A stretch of 64,000 nucleotides of DNA from Neoroseomonas soli (GTDB taxonomy: Bacteria > Pseudomonadota > Alphaproteobacteria > Acetobacterales > Acetobacteraceae). Positions within the stretch are counted from its first letter, which is position 1, and the number at the start of each line of letters is the position of its first letter. The position numbers and the translations under genes were made by a program. The stretch is from positions 1-64,000 of the forward strand of contig NZ_JAAEDM010000017.1 of assembly GCF_018129065.1 (NCBI RefSeq), read 5' to 3'. Of this stretch, positions 8,901 to 16,331 are shown in pieces. Below the pieces are notes generated by a model. The model worked only from the letters and a program-made list of their open reading frames with translations, was not told the origin of the DNA and did no database searches.

Positions 8901-9438
8901 CGATCTCATCGCCGAAGAGGTCGAGGCGGACGGGGTCGTTCTCGCCGGCCGGGTAGAGGTCCACGATGCCGCCGCGCACCGCGTATTCGCCGTGCTCCAT
9001 CACCGTGCCGGTGCGGTGGTAGCCATTGGCTTCCAGGAAGGTGGTCAGGGCCTCCGGCTCGACCCGGCCGCCCTTCTTCAGGTGCATCGTCGCGCCCTCG
9101 AAGGTCGCGGGCGGCGGCACCTTCTGGGCCAGGGCGTTCACGGTCGTCAGCAGGATGCGCGGGCGCGCGGGTTTCTCCAGCAGACGCGTCAGCGTGGCGA
9201 CGCGCTCGGCGACGATCTCGGGGTTCGGGGAGACGCGGTCGTAGGGCAGGCAGTCCCAGGCCGGGAAGCGCAGCACCTCGACCTCGGGGGCGAAGAAGCC
9301 GATCGCCTCGGCCATGCGGGCCATGCGGGCGTCGTCGCGGCAGACATGGACCACCGGCGCGTCGGTTTCCGCCCGGCGGCGGCACAGGAGAAGGGCGTCG
9401 AAGCCTTCGGGGGCGCCGTGGACCGGGACGGCCCTCAC
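5992..9438 (-). CDS. mfd: Transcription-repair coupling factor Mfd
   Basis: 1148 aa, the same length as E. coli Mfd. It starts with GTG at 9438, overlapping the sdhE stop (GTGA). It carries the UvrB-like N-terminal region (VVHVCRDDARMARMAEAIGFFAP... FPAWDCLPYDRVSPNPEIVAERVATL), the RNA-polymerase-interaction domain (GDLVVHQDHGIGRYEGL), and a RecG-like SF2 translocase: Walker A GDVGFGKTEVALRAAF near residue 622, DEEQHFG near 723, TATPIPRTLQLAL and QLRGRVGRG. The C-terminal TRCF domain is present (ELVDRFGPLPHEVENLL). It removes RNA polymerase stalled at lesions and recruits UvrA for strand-specific repair. Confidence 0.98.
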   Translation of the reverse strand: MRAVPVHGAPEGFDALLLCRRRAETDAPVVHVCRDDARMARMAEAIGFFAPEVEVLRFPAWDCLPYDRVSPNPEIVAERVATLTRLLEKPARPRILLTTVNALAQKVPPPATFEGATMHLKKGGRVEPEALTTFLEANGYHRTGTVMEHGEYAVRGGIVDLYPAGENDPVRLDLFGDEIEDMRRFDTGTQRSGKVVPELRLRPVGEVFLDEESRARFRTAYRDLFGAAAAEDPLYVSVSAGRKHPGMEHWAGLFHESMAALLDYAPGASVSLDHQADEVATARFEMVADHYQARRVPVRVSEGEVPYRPAPPATLHLDREGWDEMLAGGPVLQFNPFAKPDGTDGIEAGGRPGPLLTEARTAGENVFAAYAGLAAGQVKAGRRPLLAAWTKGSRERMANLLRENGVAAAPAEDWKSARALPEGVVALVVMGLERGFVADGICVTAEQDILGERIARPPRRRRRADQFIADATEIAEGDLVVHQDHGIGRYEGLITIEVSGAPHDCLRLTYDGGDRLFVPVENIEILSRFGTETAGVALDKLGGVSWQNRKAKAKSRIRDMAGELIRTAALRRMKDGVLATPPEGLWDEFCARFPFAETEDQARAIADVLEDLSAGRPMDRLICGDVGFGKTEVALRAAFVAAMSGSQVAVVVPTTLLARQHARTFAARFQGFPVKVAQLSRMVTAKEAAEVRAGLKSGDVSIVVGTHALLAKSVEFADLGLVIVDEEQHFGVKHKEALKSLKADVHVLTLTATPIPRTLQLALTGVREMSVIATPPVDRLAVRTFIMPWDPVVLREAIQRERFRGGQVFCVVPRIEDMAKVAERLAEIVPEARVVQAHGRISPTELERVMTEFGDGKHDVLLATNIVESGLDMPAVNTLLIHRADMFGLAQLYQLRGRVGRGKLRGYAYLTWPQSHRLSAAAEKRLEVMQTLDNLGAGFTLASHDLDIRGAGNLLGEEQSGQIREVGIELYQQMLEEAVADIKAGQGKGEGESERDWTPQINLGLPVLIPEDYVADLPVRLGLYRRIGALATDGENDAMAAELVDRFGPLPHEVENLLQVVAIKRLCREAGVDKLDAGPKGVVVSFRGNRFSNPGGLVAWVQAQKGAVKLRPDHKLALLREMDLGHRVKAARDLLAGLAKLVRQARAA

Positions 9439-9734
9439 CTCTCGGCTCCGGGAGGCACGCCGAAGCCCTTCTGCCCGCATTCGGCGGCCATGCGGCGGAG
9501 CATAGGGGTATCGGCCTCCGGCGGGATGGGCCGGCGGCCGGAAAGCCAATCCGCCAGGTCCACGTCCCAGTGTTCGAGGACCGCCTCGATCTCGTCGAGC
9601 TCGGCCTCGGAAAAGGCGGCGATGTTGCGGGTGACGAAGCCGCCGATCATCAGGTCGGCTTCCTTCGTGCCGCGGTGCAGGGCGCGGAAGACGAGGCGGC
9701 GGCGGCGGGAATCGAGATCCGGGGTGTCTGGCAT
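9435..9734 (-). CDS. sdhE: FAD assembly factor SdhE (succinate dehydrogenase flavinylation)
   Basis: 99 aa. The RGxxE flavinylation motif is at residues 21-25 (RGTKE), inside RRRRLVFRALHRGTKEADL; the acidic helix AELDEIEAVLEHWDVDLADWLSG is typical of the family. SdhE promotes covalent attachment of FAD to SdhA. I chose ATG 9734; an upstream in-frame ATG at 9761 would add nine residues, and neither has a strong ribosome site. Its TGA overlaps the mfd GTG. Only 37 bp separate it from divergent recG, so both promoters must overlap this gene's 5' region. The length is slightly above the E. coli protein because of a C-terminal extension. Confidence 0.93.
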   Translation of the reverse strand: MPDTPDLDSRRRRLVFRALHRGTKEADLMIGGFVTRNIAAFSEAELDEIEAVLEHWDVDLADWLSGRRPIPPEADTPMLRRMAAECGQKGFGVPPGAER

Positions 9735-9771
9735 GTCGGCGGGAACGTTTCCGGCTGGCATATAGAGGCCG

Positions 9772-11892
9772 ATGGGAATCGTGTCAGCCCGCACAGACCC
9801 GACTTCGCCGCAGGGTGCCGATGCGCTGGCGCCGCTGATGGCGCCGCTCGTGGACCTCAAGGGCGTGAAGGAGAACGAGGCCCGCCTGATCGCCAAGGCC
9901 GCCGGCGGGTCGCGGGTACTGGACCTGCTGCTGCACCTGCCCGAGCGCTACATGATCCGCCGCCGGATCGTCCGGCCCTCGGAGGCGCCGGCCGAGGGCG
10001 AGGTTCTGGTCGCGGTCACCGTCGGTTCCCACAAGGCGGGGCGCTCCGCCCAGGGGCGGCCCTATGTGCGCCTCCGTTGCGAGGCCGGCGGCGAGCCGCT
10101 GACCGCCTTCCTGATGAACTGGCAGAAGGCCTGGGCGGAAAAGGCCCTGCCGGTGGGCGCGCATCGCTGGTTCGCCGGCGCGCTGAAGGAGGAGCACGGG
10201 GAATGGGTGGTGGTGAACCCCCAGGTCTCGGTGCGGGAGGACGGCATCCCGCTGATCCAGCCGGTCTGGCCGCTGAGTGGCGCGCTGACGCTGCCCCAGG
10301 TGTCGCGGGCCATGGGCGCGGCGCTGGCCCTGCTGCCCGAGATGCCGGAATGGCAGGACGCACCCCTGCTGCGGCGGGAGAAATGGCCCGGCTTCGCCCC
10401 CGCCCTGCGCGCCATCCAGGCCCCGGAGGCCGACCCCGGCGAGGCCCCGCGGCGACGGCTGGCCTATGACGAGTTGCTTTCCGGCCAGGTGGCGCTCGGC
10501 CTGGTGCGGCGAAGGTCGCGGGAGCGGCCGGGTCGGTCGCTGGCCGGGGACGGCGCGCTGCGGGCGCGTGCGCTGGCTGCCTTCCGCCACCAGCCGACCG
10601 AGGCCCAGCGCCAGGCCATCGCCGAGATCGATGCCGACCTTGCCGCGCCCCACCGGATGTTGCGGCTGCTTCAGGGCGATGTCGGCTCCGGCAAGACGCT
10701 GGTTGCCGTCATGGCCATGCTCCGCGCCGCCGAGGCCGGCACCCAGGCCGCGCTGATGGCGCCGACGGAACTGCTCGCGCGGCAGCACCTGCGGACCTTC
10801 CAGTCGCTCTGCGACGCCGCCGGCGTGCCGGTCGCGCTGCTGACGGGCAACGTGAAGGGCAAGGAGAGGAAACGCGTCCTCGCTGGCCTCGCGGACGGCT
10901 CCATTCCGCTCGCCCTCGGCACCCATGCGCTGTTCCAGGAAGGCGTGGCGTTCCGCGACCTCGGCCTTGCCGTGGTGGACGAACAGCATCGCTTCGGCGT
11001 CGCCCAGCGCCTGATGCTCGCGGAAAAGGGCGATGCCGTGGACATGCTGGTGATGACGGCGACCCCCATCCCGCGCACGCTGCTCCTGACGCAATGGGGC
11101 GAGATGGCGGTCAGCCGGCTCGCCGGGAAGCCGCCGGGGCGCCAGCCGATCACCACGCGCGTGGTCAGCCAGGACCGGCTGCCGGAGGTGGTCGCCCGCC
11201 TCGGTGAAGCGATCGCGCGGGAGGAACGTGCCTATTGGGTGGTGCGCGCCATCACCGGCTCCGAGCGTGACGATTCCGTCGCGGCGGAGGATCGCTTCGC
11301 CGAACTGTCCGCCCGCTTCCCCGGTCAGGTGGGACTCGCGCACGGGCTGCAGGACATCGCCGTACGGGAAGCCGCGCTCGCCGATTTCGCCGCCGGGCGC
11401 ACGAAGATCCTGGTCGCCACGACCGTCGTCGAGGTCGGCGTGGACGTCCCCGAGGCCACCATCATGCTGATCGAACAGGCGGAACGCTTCGGCCTCGCCG
11501 CCCTGCACCAGTTGCGCGGCCGGGTCGGGCGCGGGTCGCGGCCATCATCCTGCCTGCTCGTCCATTCACCGGGGCTTACGGAGGGCGAGCGGCGACGCCT
11601 GCTGGTCCTGCGCGACTCCGAGGACGGCTTCGAGATCGCGGAGGAGGACCTGCGCGCTCGCGGCGGCGGCGATGCCCTTGGCGCCCGACAGGCCGGCTTG
11701 CCGGGCGCGCGGCTGCTCGACCCGCGCGAGGACGCCGAGGAATACGGCCGCCTGGTCCACATCGCCCATGACGATGCGGAAGTGCTGCTGCAACGGGACC
11801 CTGAACTGACGAGCCCGCGCGGCCAGGCGGCGCGGTTGCTGCTCGCGATCTTCGGCCATGACATGTCGATGGCCCCGCTGGATGCCGGATAG
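9772..11892 (+). CDS. recG: ATP-dependent DNA helicase RecG
   Basis: 706 aa. The N-terminal wedge/OB region (VDLKGVKENEARLIAKAAGGSRVLDLLLHLPERY) is followed by SF2 motors: Walker A GDVGSGKT near residue 302, DEQHRFG near 403, TATPIPRTLLL, then VGVDVPEATIMLIEQAERFGLAALHQLRGRVGRG and the TRG-like C-terminus (LRARGGGDALGARQAGLP). RecG reverses stalled replication forks and branch-migrates Holliday junctions. ATG 9772 is taken as the start; GTG 9781 is an in-frame alternative. It is divergent from sdhE-mfd, two translocases that share the same motor fold. Confidence 0.97.
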   Translation: MGIVSARTDPTSPQGADALAPLMAPLVDLKGVKENEARLIAKAAGGSRVLDLLLHLPERYMIRRRIVRPSEAPAEGEVLVAVTVGSHKAGRSAQGRPYVRLRCEAGGEPLTAFLMNWQKAWAEKALPVGAHRWFAGALKEEHGEWVVVNPQVSVREDGIPLIQPVWPLSGALTLPQVSRAMGAALALLPEMPEWQDAPLLRREKWPGFAPALRAIQAPEADPGEAPRRRLAYDELLSGQVALGLVRRRSRERPGRSLAGDGALRARALAAFRHQPTEAQRQAIAEIDADLAAPHRMLRLLQGDVGSGKTLVAVMAMLRAAEAGTQAALMAPTELLARQHLRTFQSLCDAAGVPVALLTGNVKGKERKRVLAGLADGSIPLALGTHALFQEGVAFRDLGLAVVDEQHRFGVAQRLMLAEKGDAVDMLVMTATPIPRTLLLTQWGEMAVSRLAGKPPGRQPITTRVVSQDRLPEVVARLGEAIAREERAYWVVRAITGSERDDSVAAEDRFAELSARFPGQVGLAHGLQDIAVREAALADFAAGRTKILVATTVVEVGVDVPEATIMLIEQAERFGLAALHQLRGRVGRGSRPSSCLLVHSPGLTEGERRRLLVLRDSEDGFEIAEEDLRARGGGDALGARQAGLPGARLLDPREDAEEYGRLVHIAHDDAEVLLQRDPELTSPRGQAARLLLAIFGHDMSMAPLDAG

Positions 11893-11911
11893 ATGGCGCG
11901 CACCGCGACAC

Positions 11912-11940
11912 TTGGACTTAACATATAATTAACTTAGCTT
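11912..11940 (+). promoter_or_regulatory. AT-rich promoter region upstream of the hypothetical gene
   Basis: A strikingly AT-rich tract follows recG. It contains TTGGAC (11912-11917), a 17-bp spacer and TAGCTT (11935-11940), as well as a perfect TATAAT at 11924-11929 that lacks a matching -35 box. Either may serve the GTG-started gene at 11961. Confidence 0.4.
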
Positions 11941-11960
11941 CATCATCCGGCAATCGGCGG

Positions 11961-12713
11961 GTGGAAAGCGTGCTTCTGTTCTGCGGATCGTCCAGCATCC
12001 TGCAATTCCCCCTGCGGAACGGCGGAAGCATCGGCCGATTTTCCTTCACCGGGTCATCCATCATCGGCCTGGCCAATGAAATATCCACGACCGGACACGG
12101 ACCTGTCGTGAGGGGCCTGGTTCACCTTCCGGGTGAAAAGCTGTTCGTCCTTCTGTTCGGAAACATAGATCTGGACTTCATGTATTATCGGCAATGCTGC
12201 GTGAAAGGCGCAGCCGATATCGATGCCCATTTCACGAGATGCATATCGGCCTACAACAGGTTTCTCGAATCCCTCCTCAAGGAGGCCTCGCGCAGTGGAT
12301 ATCCTGTTCGGGTCTGCGTGCTCTCCCCCCAGCTAACGCCGATTCGCGACTCCGTCTTCGCCGAGGTCACCGCCAAGCATGCCCGTGTCCCGGAAGATGC
12401 CGTGCAAGCCCTGGGCGAGAGGATGGATGTTTCCCATCGCATGCGCCTGTCGCGCACGCAGGCCTTCAACGCCCGGCTGGAGCGGGAGATCCTGCCGGAC
12501 GACCGGATCCGGGTGTTCCGGATCGATCAGGACATGGTCGACGCCAACGGCGCCCTGCACGAACGCTTCTACCCGCCGAACATACGGGATCATCACGCCA
12601 ATATTCACGAGACGCTGAAATGCTGGCGCGTGGCGCTCTCGCATGACGTCCCGATCTTCCGCAGTTTCAGGCCGAAGGCGCCGCAGGACGCGGAACTCGC
12701 CGCGGTTGGCTGA
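11961..12713 (+). CDS. Hypothetical protein, possibly SGNH-hydrolase-like; atypical composition
   Basis: 250 aa, GTG start with no clear ribosome site. I do not recognise the family with confidence. The layout hints at an SGNH/GDSL-type fold: an initial strand VLLFCGSSSILQFPL, the central LFVLLFGNIDLDFMYY, a helix ISAYNRFLESLLKEAS, a strand VRVCVLSPQLTPI, and a late NIRDHHANIHETLKCW block where such enzymes carry Asp/His. The order of catalytic residues is not canonical. The gene uses ATA, TAT, AGA and AGC codons more than its neighbours and follows an AT-rich leader, consistent with acquisition from elsewhere. It may instead be a structural relative from surface-polysaccharide clusters. Confidence 0.55.
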   Translation: MESVLLFCGSSSILQFPLRNGGSIGRFSFTGSSIIGLANEISTTGHGPVVRGLVHLPGEKLFVLLFGNIDLDFMYYRQCCVKGAADIDAHFTRCISAYNRFLESLLKEASRSGYPVRVCVLSPQLTPIRDSVFAEVTAKHARVPEDAVQALGERMDVSHRMRLSRTQAFNARLEREILPDDRIRVFRIDQDMVDANGALHERFYPPNIRDHHANIHETLKCWRVALSHDVPIFRSFRPKAPQDAELAAVG

Positions 12714-12829
12714 AACCCTCCGGGAACTGCCCGGAAGGACGCGCGGTCCGCAACGCGTGTACCGGCGCTGAACCTGGATTCAGTGTCGTGATCGGCGCTC
12801 CTGTGCGATCCGGGCTCCCGGCCAGGGGG

Positions 12830-12858
12830 TTGCATCCCGCTCCCGCACGGGTCAAATC
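12830..12858 (+). promoter_or_regulatory. Possible promoter of the Gld-type ABC operon
   Basis: TTGCAT (12830-12835), 17-bp spacer, CAAATC (12853-12858), 56 bp before the TTG start. The -35 is embedded in GGGGTTGCATCCC (12826-12838), a 13-mer also found upstream of secDF (20452-20464). The rest of the 201-bp gap 12714-12914 shows only a small TCCGGG/CCCGGA hairpin at 12719-12735. Confidence 0.35.
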
Positions 12859-12914
12859 GCCGGCCGCCCGACAAGGCTTCTGGCCGGAACGGTGAACTTC
12901 AGGGGAGACCGGCA

Positions 12915-13646
12915 TTGGCCGCGCTGATCGAGATCGAGCGCCTGACCAAGCGCTTCGGCGCCTTCACGGCCGTGGACGACGTGTCGTTCTCGGTCGATCG
13001 CGGGGAGGTCGTGGGCTTCCTCGGCCCCAATGGCGCGGGCAAGTCCACGACGATGAAGATGCTCGCCGGCTTCGTGACGCCGAGTTCCGGCACCGCGCGC
13101 ATCTGCGGCGACGACGTGGTGGACCGGCCGGTCGCGGCGAAGCGCCACCTCGGCTACCTGCCGGAAGGCGCGCCGACCTATCCCGAGATGACAGTCACCG
13201 CCTTCCTCGGCTTCGTCGCCCGCATCCGCGGCTATCGCGGCTCCGAGGCCGCCGACCGCGTCGCCCACGCCATGGGCCTGACGCAACTCGAAGGCGTGCG
13301 CCTCCAGCCGATCGAAACGCTGTCGAAGGGCTTCAAGCGCCGCGTCGGCCTCGCGCAATCCCTGCTGCACGACCCGCCCGTGCTGGTGCTGGACGAACCC
13401 ACCGACGGGCTCGATCCCAACCAGAAGCACGAGGTCCGCGAACTCATCCGCAGGATGGCGCCGGAGAAGGCGATCGTGATCTCCACCCACATCCTGGAGG
13501 AGGTCGGCGCCGTCTGCACCCGCGCGATCATCATCGCCGGCGGCAAGGTTCTGGCCGATTCCACCCCGCGCGCGCTGGCACCGCCCGGCATGTCCCTGGA
13601 ACAGGTCTTCCGCGACCTCACCATGCCGAAGCCGGAGGCCGCGTGA
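12915..13646 (+). CDS. ABC transporter ATP-binding protein, GldA-like
   Basis: 243 aa. TTG start supported by AGGGGAGA at 12901-12908. Walker A GPNGAGKST at residues 37-45, the Q-loop region GYLPEGAPTYPEMT, the signature LSKGFKRRVGLAQ (canonical SGG is SKG here), Walker B VLVLDEPTDGLD and the switch His in ISTHILEEV are all present. It belongs to the ABC-2 exporter ATPase group that includes GldA and NosF. It is the first gene of a coupled operon with a permease, a GldG-like protein and a DUF4340 protein. The substrate is unknown. Gliding is not implied, because this gene set is widespread in non-gliding alphaproteobacteria. Confidence 0.92.
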   Translation: MAALIEIERLTKRFGAFTAVDDVSFSVDRGEVVGFLGPNGAGKSTTMKMLAGFVTPSSGTARICGDDVVDRPVAAKRHLGYLPEGAPTYPEMTVTAFLGFVARIRGYRGSEAADRVAHAMGLTQLEGVRLQPIETLSKGFKRRVGLAQSLLHDPPVLVLDEPTDGLDPNQKHEVRELIRRMAPEKAIVISTHILEEVGAVCTRAIIIAGGKVLADSTPRALAPPGMSLEQVFRDLTMPKPEAA

Positions 13647-14374
13647 TGGCCGCGCTGACCGTCGCCCGCCGCGAACTCGCGGGCTACTTCGCCACCCCCG
13701 TCGCCTATGTGTTCATCGTCATCTTCCTGATGATGGCGGGCGCGCTGACCTTCACCCTCGGCGGCTTCTTCCAGCGCGGGCAGGCCGATCTCGGGCCGTT
13801 CTTCACCTTCGTGCCCTGGCTGTTCCTGTTCCTCGTGCCCGCGCTGACGATGCGGTTGTGGGCGGAGGAACGCCGGCTCGGCACCATCGAACTGCTGCTG
13901 ACCCTGCCGCTGCCGCAATGGCAGGCGGTGGTTGGAAAATTCCTCGCCGCCTGGGCCTTCTGCGCCATCGCGCTGCTGCTGACCTTCCCGCTGGTGCTGA
14001 CGGTCAACTACCTCGGCAACCCGGACAATGGCGTGATCGCGGCGGGCTATGTCGGCTGCCTGCTGGTGGCGGGCGCCTACCTCGCGGTGGGTGCGGCGAT
14101 GTCGGCGACGACGAAGAACCAGGTCATCGCCTTCGTCCTCGCCGTCGCGGTGTGCTTCCTGTTCGCCGCGGCGGGCAGCCCGGTGGTGACGGAATTCCTC
14201 TCCCAGCGCATCCCCGCCCTGGCCGAGGTCGCCCGCGGCCTGTCGCTGACGGAGCGCTTCAACAGCCTGACGCGCGGCGTGATCGCGCTGCGCGACGTGG
14301 CGTTCTTCGCCACCTTCATCGGCTTCTTCCTGTTTGTGAACGCGGTGGTGATCGACCACCGGAAGGCGGACTGA
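13646..14374 (+). CDS. ABC-2 type permease, GldF-like
   Basis: 242 aa, ATG overlapping the ATPase stop (TGATG). The N-terminus (TVARRELAGYFATPVAYVFIVIFLMMAGALTFTLGGFF) is characteristic of GldF/NosY permeases. Six hydrophobic segments are visible, the last (FFATFIGFFLFVNAVVI) just before a short basic tail. It forms the membrane pore driven by the GldA-like ATPase. MRLWAEERRLGTIELLLTLPLPQWQAVVGKFLAAW is the conserved coupling region of the family. Next gene begins 3 bp after its stop. Confidence 0.9.
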   Translation: MAALTVARRELAGYFATPVAYVFIVIFLMMAGALTFTLGGFFQRGQADLGPFFTFVPWLFLFLVPALTMRLWAEERRLGTIELLLTLPLPQWQAVVGKFLAAWAFCAIALLLTFPLVLTVNYLGNPDNGVIAAGYVGCLLVAGAYLAVGAAMSATTKNQVIAFVLAVAVCFLFAAAGSPVVTEFLSQRIPALAEVARGLSLTERFNSLTRGVIALRDVAFFATFIGFFLFVNAVVIDHRKAD

Positions 14375-14377
14375 GCG

Positions 14378-16318
14378 ATGAGCGGCATGTCCTCCCCTCG
14401 TCCCGGCTCGCGCCGGCTCTGGTCCTCGCTGCTCGGCGTGGTCGCCGCGGCCGCGCTCGCGGTCGGCGTCAACATGCTGGTGGACCGGCTGGCGCCGCGC
14501 GCGCGCGTCGATCTCACGCAGCAGCGGCTCTACACGCTGTCGGATGGCACGCGCTCCGTCCTGCAGGGCCTGCAGGACCCGGTGACGCTGCGGCTGTTCT
14601 ATTCCCGCCGCCTCGGTTCCGCCGTGCCCGCCTACGGCTCCTACGCCGAGCGCGTGCGCGCGATGCTCGAGGAATACGTCGCCGTCTCCGGCGGCAAGGT
14701 GCGGCTCGAGGTCTTCGACCCCGAACCCTTCAGCGAGACCGAGGACCGCGCGCTGGCCTACGGCCTCCAGGGCGTTCCCGTCGATCAGTCCGGCGAGCAG
14801 ATCTATTTCGGCCTCGCCGGCGTGAACCTGCTGGATGACGAGCGGACCATCCCCTTCTTCCAGCCGGAGCGCGAGCGCTTCCTGGAATTCGACCTGACAC
14901 GGCTGGTCTACGAACTGTCCAACCCGCGTCGCCCGGCCATCGGCGTCATGTCGTCCCTGCCGCTCAACGGCGACCCGCGCATGATGATGATGATGCGCGG
15001 CAGCCCGCAGGCGCAGCCCTATGCGGTGATGCAGACGCTGCGGCAGTTCTACACCGTGCAGGACGTGCCGCTCGACGCGCAGCGCATCGCGGACGAGGTG
15101 CAGGTGCTGCTGGTTGCCCACCCGCAGAACCTGCCGGACGCCACGCAATACGCCATCGACCAGTTCGTGATGCGCGGCGGCAAGCTCATCGTCTTCGTGG
15201 ACCCGCATTCGGAAGGCCAGGCCATGCGCCCCGGCCCGGGCGGCCAGCCGAACACGCGCACGGCGTCGAACCTCGACCGCCTGCTGAACGCATGGGGCGT
15301 CGAGGCGCCCTCCGACCAGGTGGTGCTCGACCTGCGCGGCGCCTGGCGCGTGCGCGCCAACCCGACCGACCGCGTGCAGGCGGTGGACTACGTCGCCTGG
15401 TTCAACATGCAGGGCGATTCCATCAGCCAGGCCGAGGTCGCCACCGCGCAGCTCAACCAGGTGACTGTCGCTTCCTCCGGCATCCTGCGGCGGCGCGAGG
15501 GTGCCTCGATCGAGTTCGTGCCCCTGCTGACCAGCAGCGAGCGCAGCATGATGGCCGGCGTGGACCGGGTGAAGGACAACCCCGACCCTGCGCGCATCCT
15601 CGCCGAGTTCCGCCCCGACGGGCAGCGCCGCGTCATCGCGGCGCGTGTGCGCGGCGAACTCGCCTCCGCCTTCCCCGACGGCGCGCCCCCGCCGCCCGAG
15701 GGCGCCGAGCGCCCAGCGGACTTCCCCGCCCACCGCGCACGCAGCGAAGGCCCGGCCAACCTCGTGGTCATCGCCGATGCCGATATCCTGGAGGACCGCT
15801 TCTGGGTCCGAGTGCAGGACTTCTTCGGCCAGCAGGTGGCCACGCCCTTCAGCGACAACGGCGCGCTGGTGGCGAATCTCGTGGATACGCTGTCGGGCGG
15901 CGATGCGCTCATCTCGCTGCGCTCGCGCGGCGAATCCCTGCGCCCCTTCACCGTGGTCGAGGACATCCGCCGCGAGGCCGATGCGCGCTTCCGCCAGACG
16001 GAACGGGAGTTGACCGAACGCCTCCAGCAGACCGAGCGCCGCCTGCGCGAACTCCGCCAGGGCCAGGGCGGGGAGCGCGGCCAGTCCGGCGCCGTCATCA
16101 CGCCGGAGCAGCGCGCCGAGATCGACGCCGCGCGGGCGCAGATCCTGCAGACGCGGCAGCAGTTGCGCGCCGTGCAGCTCGACCTGCGGCGCGACATCGA
16201 GGGCATGGAGACCTGGCTCAAGGTGCTGAACATCGCCGCCGTGCCGCTGCTGCTCGCGTTCTTCGCCATCGGCCTCGGCGTGGCGCGGTCCCGCCGCCGC
16301 GCCGCGGCGCGGTCGTGA
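14378..16318 (+). CDS. GldG-family ABC transporter auxiliary protein
   Basis: 646 aa. An N-terminal membrane anchor (LWSSLLGVVAAAALAVGVNMLV) precedes a large periplasmic ABC_transp_aux/GldG domain: RVDLTQQRLYTLSDGTRSVLQGLQDPVTLRLFYS, IYFGLAGVNL and IPFFQPERERFLEFDLTRLVYEL. The C-terminus has a long charged coiled coil (about residues 525-610) followed by a second membrane segment (VLNIAAVPLLLAFFAIGLGVA). A five-methionine run encoded by (ATG)5 sits at 14981-14995. The partners are the GldA/F-like pair and the DUF4340 protein. The probable role is a periplasmic domain of an export or envelope-remodelling complex; biochemical function is unknown. Confidence 0.85.
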   Translation: MSGMSSPRPGSRRLWSSLLGVVAAAALAVGVNMLVDRLAPRARVDLTQQRLYTLSDGTRSVLQGLQDPVTLRLFYSRRLGSAVPAYGSYAERVRAMLEEYVAVSGGKVRLEVFDPEPFSETEDRALAYGLQGVPVDQSGEQIYFGLAGVNLLDDERTIPFFQPERERFLEFDLTRLVYELSNPRRPAIGVMSSLPLNGDPRMMMMMRGSPQAQPYAVMQTLRQFYTVQDVPLDAQRIADEVQVLLVAHPQNLPDATQYAIDQFVMRGGKLIVFVDPHSEGQAMRPGPGGQPNTRTASNLDRLLNAWGVEAPSDQVVLDLRGAWRVRANPTDRVQAVDYVAWFNMQGDSISQAEVATAQLNQVTVASSGILRRREGASIEFVPLLTSSERSMMAGVDRVKDNPDPARILAEFRPDGQRRVIAARVRGELASAFPDGAPPPPEGAERPADFPAHRARSEGPANLVVIADADILEDRFWVRVQDFFGQQVATPFSDNGALVANLVDTLSGGDALISLRSRGESLRPFTVVEDIRREADARFRQTERELTERLQQTERRLRELRQGQGGERGQSGAVITPEQRAEIDAARAQILQTRQQLRAVQLDLRRDIEGMETWLKVLNIAAVPLLLAFFAIGLGVARSRRRAAARS

Positions 16319-16331
16319 GGAGGAGCGCATC

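Noticed and set aside
5731-9765. 1344-codon open frame on the plus strand opposite mfd
   Set aside because: It is antisense to a clear Mfd protein, is rich in His/Arg/Ala with no recognisable domain, and is explained by the high GC third-position bias. The same applies to long antisense frames at 13232-16558, 20296-22827, 28433-31330, 33127-35994 and 38086-41217.
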